Position numbers and translations under genes: made by a program | From: Auricularia sp. M13 | Taxonomy: Eukaryota > Basidiomycota > Agaricomycetes > Auriculariales > Auriculariaceae | Assembly (NCBI GenBank): GCA_037042915.1 | Contig: CM073193.1 | Span: 4,712,001-4,776,000 of the forward strand | Length of the DNA stretch: 64,000 nt | Direction of reading: 5' to 3' | Shown: positions 30,321 to 40,681 of the stretch, one piece after another | Numbering within the stretch: the stretch's first letter is position 1 | Layout: each line of letters opens with the position of its first letter | Notes under the pieces: generated by a model | Told to the model about the DNA's origin: nothing | The model's database searches: none | What the model saw: the letters and a program-made list of their open reading frames with translations, nothing else

Positions 30321-31018
30321 CCGGTGTCCCCTTGGTGGTAAGGTCGGTATCCCTGCAGCCATTAAATCACGCAGTTCCTTTCAGTTTTTGCCGATATATT
30401 ATGTGTCGACATCGTAGGGAGCTCTTGCGGTCGCTGCACGGGCGCTTGAGGAAGAGGAGAGATAGTGTTCTGATTTGTAACGTTCCAAGTTCGGTCGGGA
30501 GCAATTGACGGGTGTCGGTCCGATGTTGAGCGGAACGAGCTGACGCGTCGCTCACTACCACCTTCGTGCCATTGCCAAGCGTACAGCAGTATACAGAGGA
30601 GGCAACGTCTTCGTCGTCTGGCCTGAGCTCCAGAGTCTCAATGCAGCTGCTGTGCCGCATGCAAGGACTGTACCGTTTCCTGGGTGTAGCCGATTTTTCT
30701 CGCGCGTCCACCCCCGCCTACGCACCCATTGGGTCAAGGGGACGCACAGTCAGACCCCATGCCCTATCGCTCTCGTCACCAGCTCTGGAGCCGCTGGACT
30801 TTAGAAAAGAGGCCTGCGTGCTTGGGTATCTCGTATTCCTTAGAGAAAGGAGCCAGTACGACGGTTGTCCCGTCTTGCTGGCCTGATTATTGCTTTGTTG
30901 CTCTCAGGGAGCTTTCTGGCCAATTTGGTCGTGTGCTGCATCATCTGTGCGTGCGTGGGGGGCTATATTTCGCGATTTGCAAAATAGATCATGATGGATC
31001 CGGAACAAGCCTCCCCCC

Positions 31019-31033
31019 GGAGCTGGCTCTTCC
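31019..31033. repeat. Target-site duplication, right copy
   Basis: GGAGCTGGCTCTTCC, identical to 19724-19738, at the 5' end of the LINE. Confidence 0.95.
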
Positions 31034-31331
31034 GCACAGGCTGGACGACTGGAACGGCCGCCAGGCGACCAAGATCACCGAGCGGCTGGCTGCGCTGGAC
31101 GACATCGTTCATGCTTACTACGAGTGGATGCGTTCCCCGAGGAAGCCCGAGACGCCGGACCCCGTCATTCCTGAGCCAACACCTCAAGGCCTTTACTATG
31201 TGACCATGGGTCCGTATCGCATGCAGGACGCCTCCGACGGCCGCCCTGTTCTTGTCGAGGCGAACGATCCGGCTCATCCATTCCGTATTGTGACTCACGT
31301 GAACGAGCCAGTGCATCTGCTGCTGCAGTAG
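31019..31331 (+). pseudogene. Host gene of unknown function, 3' part, after the LINE
   Basis: Continues the frame of 19632-19738 through the duplicated ELALP codons: HRLDDWNGRQATKITERLAA, YYEWMRSPRKPETPDPVIPE, GLYYVTMGPYRMQDASDGRP, then EPVHLLLQ and TAG at 31329-31331. With the 5' part it makes an orphan protein of about 280 residues. The perfect frame match across the duplication shows what the site was before insertion. Confidence 0.75.
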
Positions 31332-31455
31332 TGCAGCAGCAAGGTCCGTGTTACGCAAACCCGCTGTACTAATCTTGTCACAAATAGTCTGTTCCATCAG
31401 TTGAGTGCGCTGAGGTCGCAGCGTCTGCAGTTCGGGACCGAGGCGCACTGTAACA

Positions 31456-32508
31456 TCATACAAGGATGACTTTGTCTTCGACGAATCCGATGCGGTGAGA
31501 CTCAAAGGCCTCGTAGCCGCGTTGGTTGGCAACAACGCGTATGCCGTCGCGGACGAAATCGCAGTTGAAATGAGTATGGCCGAACGCCCACGTCGTCACC
31601 GGGCGATCCCACAGGTCCTTCTCGGCGCTGAGGGGCGTTACGAACGCGTGAGACGGGAGATTGCCTTCATGCTCGAAGCGCGGCTCGCTCGTGCCCGGCG
31701 TCGTGGGCGCATGGTGTGTCAGCACCAGGACGCGCTTCCCAGAATCACGTAGCGAAGCCAGCTGCCGGGAGAGCCATCTGCGGTCAGCCTCATGGGAGGC
31801 GTTATGCGACCTGACCGTCCACTGCTCGATATGCCGGAAATCATTCAGGACCCGGAAGACGGTGTCCTCCGCGAAGGATGGTATAAACGACCATAGGGTG
31901 CACCCGAGGATGGTTACGTTTTGCGAGAGATCGTAGCGCGTGCGATGGAGGAGGATGAATTCTCCAAAGGTTTCGCTACGTTTTGAAGACATCTTGTCCG
32001 CAAATGACTGCAATTGAGAGATAGCGCTGCTCTTTGTGCCATCTGAGCATGAGACCACGCACATAAAGTTGAACTCACCGGGGACGAGCCATAGAATTCG
32101 TGGTTGCCTGGAACGAAGAACACACGCTTGAATCGCCGGAGCTGCTTCTCGATGAATCTGTGAAGTCCCTCGTGTTTTGCCAAACCAATATCGCCGAGGA
32201 GAGCGAGGTTCGGGGCTGCGACTGGAAAATTAAAGACTTCGTAACCGGGCTTGGGATCGTCTGCTGTCCCGCCCTTGACGCGAAACATGAACTCGAGGTG
32301 CAGATCGCTCATGACTGCTGCAATCAGCCGCAATCTTCGCGCTTCCCCAGCACGCACCCTGGATGGCCTGGGGATCATCCAAATCTGCGCATGAGACCAT
32401 AAGCATACGAGTATCGAGCGGCGCTTGCTCGGCGCAGAACGCACCCGTGGCCTCCGGCCCCGCCGCAACCGGGGGCGGGTAGGTCTGCACGTCGTTGATG
32501 TAGGCCAT
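31456..32508 (-). CDS. Calcineurin-like metallophosphoesterase
   Basis: Starts at ATG 32508 (MAYINDVQTYPPPVAAG). A 40-nt intron gives …DDPQAIQ | AVMSDLHLEF in frame, a second intron lies at about 32,080-31,990, and the stop is at 31456. The metal-binding motifs of the family are in order: SDLHLEF, LALLGDIG, VPGNHEFYG, LTHHAPTTPGTSEP and FGHTHFNCDF. The family hydrolyses phosphomono- or diesters at a two-metal centre. The single-domain layout (about 310 residues) resembles fungal Ser/Thr-phosphatase-superfamily proteins of unknown substrate. No signal peptide is seen. It is convergent with the LINE-split gene. Confidence 0.85.
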
Positions 32509-33431
32509 GCTGGTTGCGAGCACAGGGGCGCTTATCGACAGTTTTCGCTCCTTGGCAAGCTCTGGTAGCAGTCGTGGTCAACAATCGAATACTGTTGCAC
32601 GCCGGCGCTAAAGCAATGGAAGCAGCGTCATCCGCATCCGGTCTACGCACTTTTCTTCGCTCTGTACGCGTTATTGTTAACGACCGAACTACCGTCAGAA
32701 CCCGCAACACGTACTGCCAGATACGAAATTGATTTAAAGGCGACATGGAACAGGACGAGTCGACGGAGACCGGGCCTTGGTTGGCAGTTGGGAACACATG
32801 CGACCTGAGGAAAGGCTGGAGCGGCGTTCTCTACAGTATGCCCTGCGTCGCGTGATTCGGCACAAGTTCTTCATGAATTTCACCTGGACGGCAAACTCGC
32901 TGCCGAACGAGGCGCTTGCTCGGGGAGGCTCGGGGTGAGTAGTATTGGGCTGTGAGTTGCGAATCGTTGACGCGCATTGGCGGGGCGGGCGTAGTCACAG
33001 CGTACACACTTGATAGCCACGACGACAAGCGTGTTCGCAGTATTCTGCGTCTCTCATCCCGGAAAAACTCCGCAAGTTGTCTTCGTGTCCCTGGCTATCG
33101 TCACTCACTCACACGATCAGCTGAGGGAGCCAACATAAATATAATATACGATAAAAACGATGACCGCGGCGCACATCCTGTGGGAGTGCAAAGCCGACGG
33201 CCACAAGTAAGAAAGTACTAAGGTGAGCAAAAGGCCATGAGTCTATCAACGAGCGTTCCTCAAAAAGTCCACGGCGAGCGAAGTCCATCCAGGCTCCCTG
33301 ACCAGCGTTTGTCGAACCTGCGCAACGAACCAACGGCACGGCCGCGTCGGCCCGGCGACACGGCCCCCCTCCCCTCGGGCTGAAAGGTGCCAGTGTAATG
33401 TGGGGGGAGACGAAGCGTCATGTCGCGTGGA
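32509..33431. other. Intergenic, no supported gene
   Basis: Short ORFs only, on both strands. A TATAAATATAATATACG-like A/T stretch lies near 33,135-33,155. Confidence 0.5.
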
Positions 33432-34957
33432 TCACGCAAGGAACGCAATCGCGAGGGCGGCGGCGGCAGCGAGGACGGCGCTCGGGCGCGCCGTGGCGAA
33501 TGCCGCGTTGTCCGGGTCTTCCTCGAGCGTGCCCTGGTTGGACTCGCTGCTGTTCGGGTAAGACGTGTCGGGCGGGCTGCCGCTCGAGCTGTCGCCGCCG
33601 GCCGGGCCAGGGTTGACAGCGCCTCCGCCAGCGCCGCCCGGAACTTCAGTGCTGGCCGGCACCTCTGTCGACACGGAAGTCGGGGCGGGCGTGCTGGTGG
33701 ACACGGTCTGGCTGTACCATGTCGGGAGCGTCTGGCTGCCGGTGACGATCTCCGAGGACACGATGTTGGGCAACTGCGTGACGGGCGAGAGGTTGTCCTT
33801 CGCGTTCGCGTAGGCCATCATCTCCTTGCCGCCGAAGAGCTGCGCGATGCTGAGCGGGCGCCAGTGGTACTTCTGCACGGCCGGCCACGTCGTGTTGATG
33901 AACACGTTGGCGGTGTCGGGCGTCAGCTCGTGCTCGAGGATGATCAGGCCGGTCGTCTTGTCGCCCGAGGTCCATGTCTCCATGTCCTCCGCAATCTTCG
34001 CGGGCGTCTGGTCGGTCGGCATGGCCCAGTCGTTGGTGTCCTTGTTCCACATGACGGGCGTGAGGCCGAAGACTTCGTGTGCGATGGCGCGCACGCGGTT
34101 GTCCATGTCGCCGTACGGCGGGCGCCAGAAGCGGGGGATGCGGCCGCCAGTAGCGTCAGCAATAATCTGCATCGTCCAGCCGAGCTCAGCAATGACACCA
34201 AGGTCGCTCTGCGCGGTCATGTACGGGTGCGAGAACGTGTGGACGGCCATGTCGCCGTTCATCCTGAACGCGCGCAGGAACTCCTGCGGGTTCTCCAGGA
34301 TGTTGCCGCCGATCATGAAGTGCGTCGCCTTGACGTGGTTGGACGACAGCCAGTCGTTGAGCACGGGGCTGCCCTCCGCCGGGCCGTCGTCGAACGAGAT
34401 GGCGATGAAGCCGGCCGGCGCGTCCCACACGTCGCCCTCCGCGCGGCACTGCACAGTCGCCGAGCAGACGTCCTTAGAGTCCGCGTGGAAGCCCTCGGCG
34501 TAGACGGGGTCGAGGCCCTCGACGATGTACGTCGGCGGGATGGCCGGAATCTTGCCGTTGGCGACGGCGGCCTTGTACGCAGCCACCCACGCCTCCGGGA
34601 GATCCTTCTCGTCAAAGGACGGCGTGCTGCCCGGCGTCGGGTAGAGGGCCTTCCATGCTGCGAGGATGCGATGCCAAGGGTCAGCGCATCGCCAAGCCCG
34701 CAATGCAAAGCATGCTGACCGTCAGAGCCCACAGGCGGCAAGTGCGCCGCAGGGGCAGCCGTAGTCGCCGGCGCATCCTCAGCAGGCACGTCGCGGCGGA
34801 ACAGCGCGTTCACGGGGTGCGCCTCGTCGTGGAACCACTCGCCGGGGAGCGCGCGCGCCTCGACGTGTTCTCCGTCTCCATGCGCAATGGGGTGGGCGCT
34901 AGCAACGGCAGCAAAAGCCGCAGCAGCGAAAAGAACGCTCGAAACAGAAGAACGCAT
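33432..34957 (-). CDS. Chitin deacetylase, secreted and GPI-anchored (CE4)
   Basis: Starts at ATG 34957 with the signal peptide MRSSVSSVLFAAAAFAAVAS. One intron at about 34,727-34,664 joins VGSD to AWKALYPTPG in frame. The polysaccharide deacetylase motifs are present in order: SFDDGPAEG (catalytic Asp, metal Asp), HTFSHPYM (metal histidines), RFWRPPYGDMDNR and IILEHEL. The C-terminus is a Thr/Ser/Pro-rich spacer, then a hydrophobic tail ending LAAAAALAIAFLA, as in GPI-anchored members. It removes acetyl groups from chitin in the cell wall to make chitosan. Length (about 485 residues) fits basidiomycete CDAs. A TATAAAAG box lies 100 bp upstream, with a pyrimidine-rich leader. Confidence 0.93.
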
Positions 34958-35422
34958 ATTGCTCAAAGAAAAAAAGGACGACCGAAACGGCGAAGAAAGG
35001 AAGAAAAAAGAAAAAGGAAGGAGGGGAACGGGGAAACGACGCTCGACGGCGCGTCCTTTTATATCAGCGCTGCGTATCAACGGCACCAGCACAGCCTCGG
35101 ATACCTATCATGATGAGTGCGTTGCTGCGATGACGCCGGATCCCCAGGTGCCGTACAGCGGAACGGTGAGTTTTGTGCACTTACAATCAATGAAGTACAG
35201 CAGACCAAGTTCAATGTGCTTCAAAGCAATAGCTAAAAAGATATACACGACAGCAGTTTACAATTACACCAACCCTCCAGCGCTGTGCAGGGTGCAACGG
35301 GTCCTCCCAAACAAACGAGCATTGATCTTGTCGGAAAGCGCACCGACAGATGAGTCCTGTGCGCGCCGCGCTCGGCACACACACCGACACACAGATCCCA
35401 AAATAACGCAACACCGACTCCC
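34958..35422 (-). promoter_or_regulatory. Chitin deacetylase promoter with TATAAAAG and CT-rich leader
   Basis: TATAAAAG on the minus strand at 35063-35056 lies about 100 nt before ATG 34957. It is followed by a strongly pyrimidine-biased leader (34,960-35,045), typical of highly expressed fungal genes. The rest, up to the TFIIF alpha 3' end, shows no gene. Confidence 0.6.
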
Positions 35423-37607
35423 TCAAAAGCCGGGGCGCAGCGTGAGCACGCCGCCCTTGAGCTCGGCGACCTTCTTGATGATATTGGTGAGGACGGTCTT
35501 GGAGTTCTTGTCGACGAGGTAAGGCCTGAACTGGCCGATGCACTGCATCGTCGTCGGCGGCTCGGGCTGCGCGCGCAGCCACTCCACCACGAAGCCCTCG
35601 TCGATTTTGCGGTCCGGCGCCGGCGCCGCCGGCGTCGCGCCCGGCGGCACGGCCTTCTTCACCTTCTTGACCGCCGGCGCTGACGGCGAGCTCAAGTCCT
35701 CCGCCTTGCGCTTCTTGATGTTCGCCGGCGCAGGCGGGCTCGTCGCGCGGCTGCCGCTGCCGCCCGCGAGCGGCGACGTCGCGCGCGCGCTGTTCCCCGC
35801 GTGCTGCGGTGCGCCGACCTTGGGGCTCGTCGCGCGCGATGGACCCGCGGCGCTCTTGCCTTTCGGACTGGTCGCGCGTTGCGCGAGGAGCGAGCTTCCT
35901 GAACCAGGCGGTATACTGGGCGAGGTCGTGCGAGGTACAGTGGGAGAGGTCGCGCGAGATGGCGTCTTCGACTGCGCCTTGGCCGTCGGCGCAGACTTCT
36001 GCTGCTGCGACGGCGTGCTGGGCTTCGGTGGACGCGAGCCAGACGGTGTGGGTGTGGCAGTCGGTTCGACTCCTGTCGCCTGGGTAGTGGGCGGCTCTTC
36101 CTCTTCCTCGTCCTCCTGTATAGACTTATTAGCCAATGTGCGAATGGGCAGAAAAAACCAGCTAACCGAGGTCAAGTATGGGTTCTTCTCGTCATCGCTA
36201 TCGTACAATGCGTTCTTCTCGTGTGTGCGCAACGCCTTCTTGACCTCCTTGCCCGCGCCGGTCAGATTTTTTAAGAAATCTTCGTCCTCATCGGACTCGT
36301 CCTCTTCGACGCCGGCCTGACGCAGCTTGTTCGCAGCACGGGTCTCGCGTTTGATGCGTTCCTAGGACGATGTCAGAGTGAGGACGCACGATGCTACGAG
36401 CGACGAACCTCCAATTCCTTCGCCTCCTCATCGTCGTCCTCATCGACGTTCATCTTCTCGTCGTCATCGGCGAATTCTTCCTCGTACTCGATCTCGTCCA
36501 AATCGCCCTCCTCGCCGAGTTCCTTCTCGCGGCGTTTGCGGAGGGTGTCTTTCAACTCGTCGTCATCGTCATCCCCGAACAAGCTCGAGTCGCCTTTGAT
36601 GACGGTACGCAGCCGCCGTCCGCCAGCAGCAAGACTCTGGCCTCCGGAAGAACGCACGAGCGAGGGCTGGTGGACGATGTGGCCGAGGTTAATGGGGCGG
36701 CCCTGGGCCTCGGCGGCAGCGACCGCCTCCTGGGACTGCTGCTGCCGCTTCTTCCAGAATTCGAGAGTATGATTCTTCTGCAGGCGGGCGTACTACTGGA
36801 TGTTAGACAATGCTGCTGGCAAGATGAACAGCAGCGTAGTACCTGAGCCTCCACCTCCTCCATGGTCGCCGTCTTGAAGTTTGGCCGCTTCTGCATCTTG
36901 TACCAGCGATGTGCGGGGACAAAATAGAAGTCGGAGCCCGTGCCGGTGAGGAAGAGGCCGTGGTAGGAGGCCTTGTCGGCGTTCTCGATGCGGCCTATCC
37001 ATGTCTCCTGGCCGGACTGGTCCTCGAGCACCCAGGGATAGCGTTCCTCCCGCTGGAGCTGGCGCTGCTCCTCGGGAATAGTGAAAATCTGACGAGTCTT
37101 CTTCTGGAACGGCTTGCGTTTCTTCGCGGGCTCTTTGGGCTTGGGCACCTCGTCATCATCGCCGTCTTCCTCCTTCTTGGCTTTGGCGAGCGGGCGGCCG
37201 TCCTGCATGAGAACAATCTCGCCATCTGGGCCGATGACAGGCTTCCCGTCCAAGCCGAGCATGGGGGTGATGGGCCCCTTGCTGACGGTCTCATCACCCT
37301 CACGCGCTGGCGGGTTCTTGCGGTTCAGCTTCAGCGGCTGGGCCCACGCGTCGAGGTCGACGGGCTTGCGCGAGTCGAATTTGAAGACGTCGTGCTTCCA
37401 GTTGTCGCGGGACGTGGACATGAGCTTGAACTCGCGGTAGGTCCCCTGGGGCCGCGGACGCGCCAGGTCGTCGTCGTCGTCCTTCTTGGGCGGCGGGCGC
37501 GGACGCTTGGCGGGTGCCTTGGGCGGCGTGGCGGGCGCGCTGGGCTTCTTGCCGGGGATATCGCGCTTGTACGGCCTCAGAAAGGCCATCGCGTCGACCG
37601 GCGGCAT
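35423..37607 (-). CDS. TFG1: Transcription initiation factor IIF, alpha subunit (RAP74/Tfg1)
   Basis: Starts at ATG 37607 (MPPVDAMAFLRPYKRDIPGK). Exons are about 37607-36843, 36795-36405, 36362-36171 and 36114-35423. The N-terminal part holds the dimerisation region: TYREFKLMSTSRDNWKHDVF, FPVD-like RKPVDLDAW, YPWVLEDQSGQETWIGRIEN and FYFVPAHRWYKMQKRPNF. An acidic middle (LFGDDDDDELKD, EIEYEEEFADDDEKMNVDED) and a low-complexity tract with repeated RATSP follow. The C-terminal winged helix is VVEWLRAQPEPPTTMQCIGQ and VLTNIIKKVAELKGGVLTLR. It binds RNA polymerase II with TFIIF beta during initiation in the nucleus. The ATG is 111 bp from the divergent KRI1 ATG. Confidence 0.92.
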
Positions 37608-37718
37608 GGTGGCGACTGAATCAAGGGGACAAGTGGCGGGTCCGGTTTCGGGCTCCGATGTCCCGCGCTATGACTGCTGTCCGCGGCGCCGGCCTTCCCT
37701 GAAATTAAAACAACAAAC
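37608..37718. promoter_or_regulatory. 111-bp bidirectional promoter between TFIIF alpha and KRI1
   Basis: The two start codons face away from each other with only 111 bp between them, so both core promoters and leaders must fit there. GC-rich with an AAATTAAAACAACAAAC stretch just before the KRI1 ATG. Confidence 0.7.
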
Positions 37719-40390
37719 ATGCTCGGCGACAGCGACGCAGAGTCGAGCTCGTCGGCGGGCTCGTCGCTCAACGCGCTCAAGGTCAACGAGGACTACGCCA
37801 AGGCCTACGCGCGCCGCAAGGAGCGCGAGGAGCTGCAGAAGCGTGCGCTGCCGTGGTCCGGCCGCGCCGCCGTCTAACTCACTGTACAGTCAAGGACAAG
37901 TACGGCTCGGACGCGGACGAGGACGCGCTCTCGTCGGACGAGTCGAGCAGCGAGACCGAGGACGAGGACGGCGAGGAGCTCACGCCGCAGGTCGACGCCG
38001 CCATCCTCCGCACCCTCGCCCGCATCCGCAAGAAGGACCCAGCCATATACGACAGCGCCAAGCATGTATTCCAGGAGGAGCAGCAGAAGACGGCTGCGTC
38101 GCGGCCGCTCACCAAGGAGACGGGCAAGGGCAAAAATTCAAAGGATAAGGTGCGCCGTATCCAATAATTCACTTCATTTCACTACTGATACTGACTGTGC
38201 TTTCTACTAGCCTCTGACGATCAAGCAACACGCGCTGAACGCCGTCCTGGCCGGCTCGCGCTCTCCGTCGCCGTCTTTACAACCCACGCATGTCGAGGAG
38301 CAGCGCGCGCTGCGCGACGAGACGATCAAAGCGTTCACAGCGGCCGCAGAGGCCGAGGACGATGACTTCCTCGTGCCTCGAGAAAAGACGAAGGACGAGA
38401 TCGAGCGCGAGGAAGAAGAGTACCGCGCCTTCCTCGAGCGCGAGGTCGGCGAGGATATTGCCGGCCTCGTCGAGGTCGAAACCGAAGAGCAGTGGCGGCA
38501 GCAGCAGCAGCACGCTGAGGACGAGGACGCAAAGCAGGACAAGGACAAGAAAAAGTCGAAGAAGAGTAAAGGGAAGGAGAAGGAGAAAGCGCGCGATCCG
38601 GATGAGGACCAGAAATTCTTGCTCGAGTGCGTGCGCATTTCGGCTCCCAATCGCCATGGACTCGTTCTCATTCTATTTTCATTGCTTTCCCAGTTATATC
38701 CTTAACCGCGGCTGGATCGACAAGTCCGCAAAACGCGTGCCGACGTACAGCGAGGTGACCTCGTCGAAACGCAAGTCCAAGTCCAAATCGAAAAAGAAAA
38801 ACGAGGAAGCGTCTTCCTCGGACGAAAAATCCAGCTCAGATTCGGATGGCCAAGCCGAGGAGGAGGAGGAGGACGAGGTATTCGAAGCCGCCGCCGAGCA
38901 CTTCGAAGAGGACTACATGTACCGCTTCCAAGAACCGTGCGTCTTTCCTTTGCCCGAATCCCATCCCGCGCCTTGCCTTGTTCCCACTCAACCGCGCGTG
39001 GGAGCCTCGCTAACGTTCTGTGTAGAGGCGCAGCGACGATCAACGCGCACCCGCGCAAGATCCCGACGCTCGTGCGGCGCGAGGACACGCGGCGCAAGGA
39101 GGCGCGCGAGCGGCGCAAGGCGCGCAAGGAGGAGGAGCTGCTGCGCAAGCGCGAGGAGGTGAAGCGGCTCAAGGCCCTGAAAGTCAAGGAGCTGCGCCGC
39201 AAGCTCGAGCGCATCGGCCGCGAGGGCGGCGCGGCGCTCGAGCGCGAAGGTACATCGCGTTCTTTCTTTCTTCTTTTTCAGTTCTCATCCACCCGACGTC
39301 CTGCCCCCCTTCACTTCCTGCATTTCATTTTTTTCTCTCTTTTGCTGATGAATTCTTTGGGTCGATAACAGCGCTGGCCGCGCTCGACCTCGAGTCCGAA
39401 TGGGACCCTGCGAAGCACGATGCGCAGATGGCAGACATCTACGCCGGCGACCCAGACGCCCCCGACGCCGACGCCGATGCGGAGGACATGGAGAAGCCCA
39501 CATGGGACGACGACATCGACATCGGCGACATCGCTCCGGAGTCCGAGCCCAACACGAGCACGAAGAAGGACAAGAAGAAGAAAAAGAAGAAGCGGAAACA
39601 CGGGGAAGGGGAGGAGGACGGGGAAGCGGTGGACGAGGCCGCGATGGATGCCGAGTGGCAAGGCGATGCGGGAGGGGGTGAGGAGGAGGAGTGGGATGGG
39701 ACGGAGGCGATGCGGAAGAGGAAGTTGGAGGAGTATATGGCGTCGCTGGATACGCTCGAGTTTAACGACATCGTGCGTCTCTTCCCCTCCCTCTGCCCGA
39801 TCCCCCGCGCTCCATTTCCCCTGTTCTCTCCACACGTCCTCTTCGCGCGTGCACAGTCCCTCACCTTATTCCTGACTCACACATTTCGTTCGCTCAACTC
39901 GCCGCGTTTCATTTTCGTTCTTCATTTCTCATGGTCCAATATGCTCACAACCCCTCCTGCACAGGTCGGCGGCCTCCCAACGCGGTTCAAATACACCCAA
40001 GTCGCCGCGGACGACTTCGGGCTGACGCCCGCGGAGATCCTCATGGCGACCGACGCGGAGCTCAACTCGTACGTCGGCGTGAAGCGCTACGCGCCGTACC
40101 GCAAGGACCGCGGCCGGCGCTGGGGCCCGCAGCACGGCGAGAAGCTCCGCGAGCTGCGCGAGAAGCTCCGCGAGCGCGGCGCCGTCCCCGTGGCTGGTGC
40201 AGGCGAGGGAGAGGGAGCGGGAGAGGTGAAGAAGAAGCGGAAGGGTAAGAAGGAGCGTATGAAGGAGAAGCTCGCTGGTGCGACGGGTGAGCAAGGGGAT
40301 GGGGATGGGGGTGGGGATGGGGATGGGGATGGGGAGCCGAAGAAGAAGAAAAAAAAGAAGCGCCATTCTGCGGTGGAGGGCGATGCGTGA
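37719..40390 (+). CDS. KRI1: KRI1-like ribosome biogenesis protein
   Basis: Seven exons keep frame: 37719-37842, 37890-38149, 38211-38626, 38694-38936, 39026-39249, 39372-39772 and 39965-40390. Kri1 is a nucleolar factor that works with Krr1 in 40S subunit assembly. The protein is strongly charged, starting MLGDSDAESSSSAGSSLNAL. Conserved blocks include DEDQKFLLDYILNRGWIDK, EEDYMYRFQEPGAATINAHP, RKIPTLVRREDTRRKEARE and the C-terminal Kri1 domain GLPTRFKYTQVAADDFGLTP followed by EILMATDAELNSYVGVKRYA. It ends in lysine runs (KKKKKKKRHS), as expected for nucleolar targeting. Large acidic stretches (QAEEEEEDEVFEAAAEHFEE) are normal for the family. Confidence 0.92.
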
Positions 40391-40681
40391 GCTTGGTGGG
40401 CCTATTAGTATTATTATTCGTAGTGGCAAGTCATGGCTGACATTGAGTAGAAATTCAGATAGGCGTTTTATCCTTATTTTACTGTTGCCACATACACCTT
40501 GACACTCCAATCATTCGGACTTTGCATGGCTCGAATGCGCACGTATGGGCTGACGGGCTCATTCCTATGTGAGTACCAGATGCACTCATGCCGGAGTGCG
40601 CGAAACGTTACGACACGATCAATATATACTAGCTGCGTATGGTGACAGCATTCTTAAGTTACATTGTCCATTCGTCTGAAG

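Larger units (their letters stand above)
19739..31018 (-). mobile_element. Tad1-type LINE retrotransposon, 11.28 kb, young
   Basis: Minus-strand insertion bounded by a perfect 15-bp duplication. It ends in 19 A (plus-strand T at 19739-19757). From 5' to 3': a long 5' region with a diverged direct repeat (30,320-29,869), an extra ORF (29241-28585), a TATA-like promoter (28020-28014), a spliced ORF1 with a C-terminal zinc knuckle (27953-25861), an ORF2 with endonuclease and reverse transcriptase (25,314 or further upstream to 19936), and a 178-nt 3' UTR. The long open ORF2 and perfect duplication indicate recent arrival. The element is longer than the 6-8 kb I would expect for the clade, so the 5' third may include captured or nested sequence. 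Clade assignment rests on domain order and the Cys-rich tail, not on a search. Confidence 0.9.

Noticed and set aside
33420-34718. 432-codon plus-strand ORF
   Set aside because: Antisense shadow of chitin deacetylase caused by GC-rich third positions.
36909-37619. 236-codon plus-strand ORF
   Set aside because: Antisense to TFIIF alpha, no motif, low-complexity composition.
39311-39835. 174-codon minus-strand ORF
   Set aside because: Antisense to KRI1 exon 6 and its intron.
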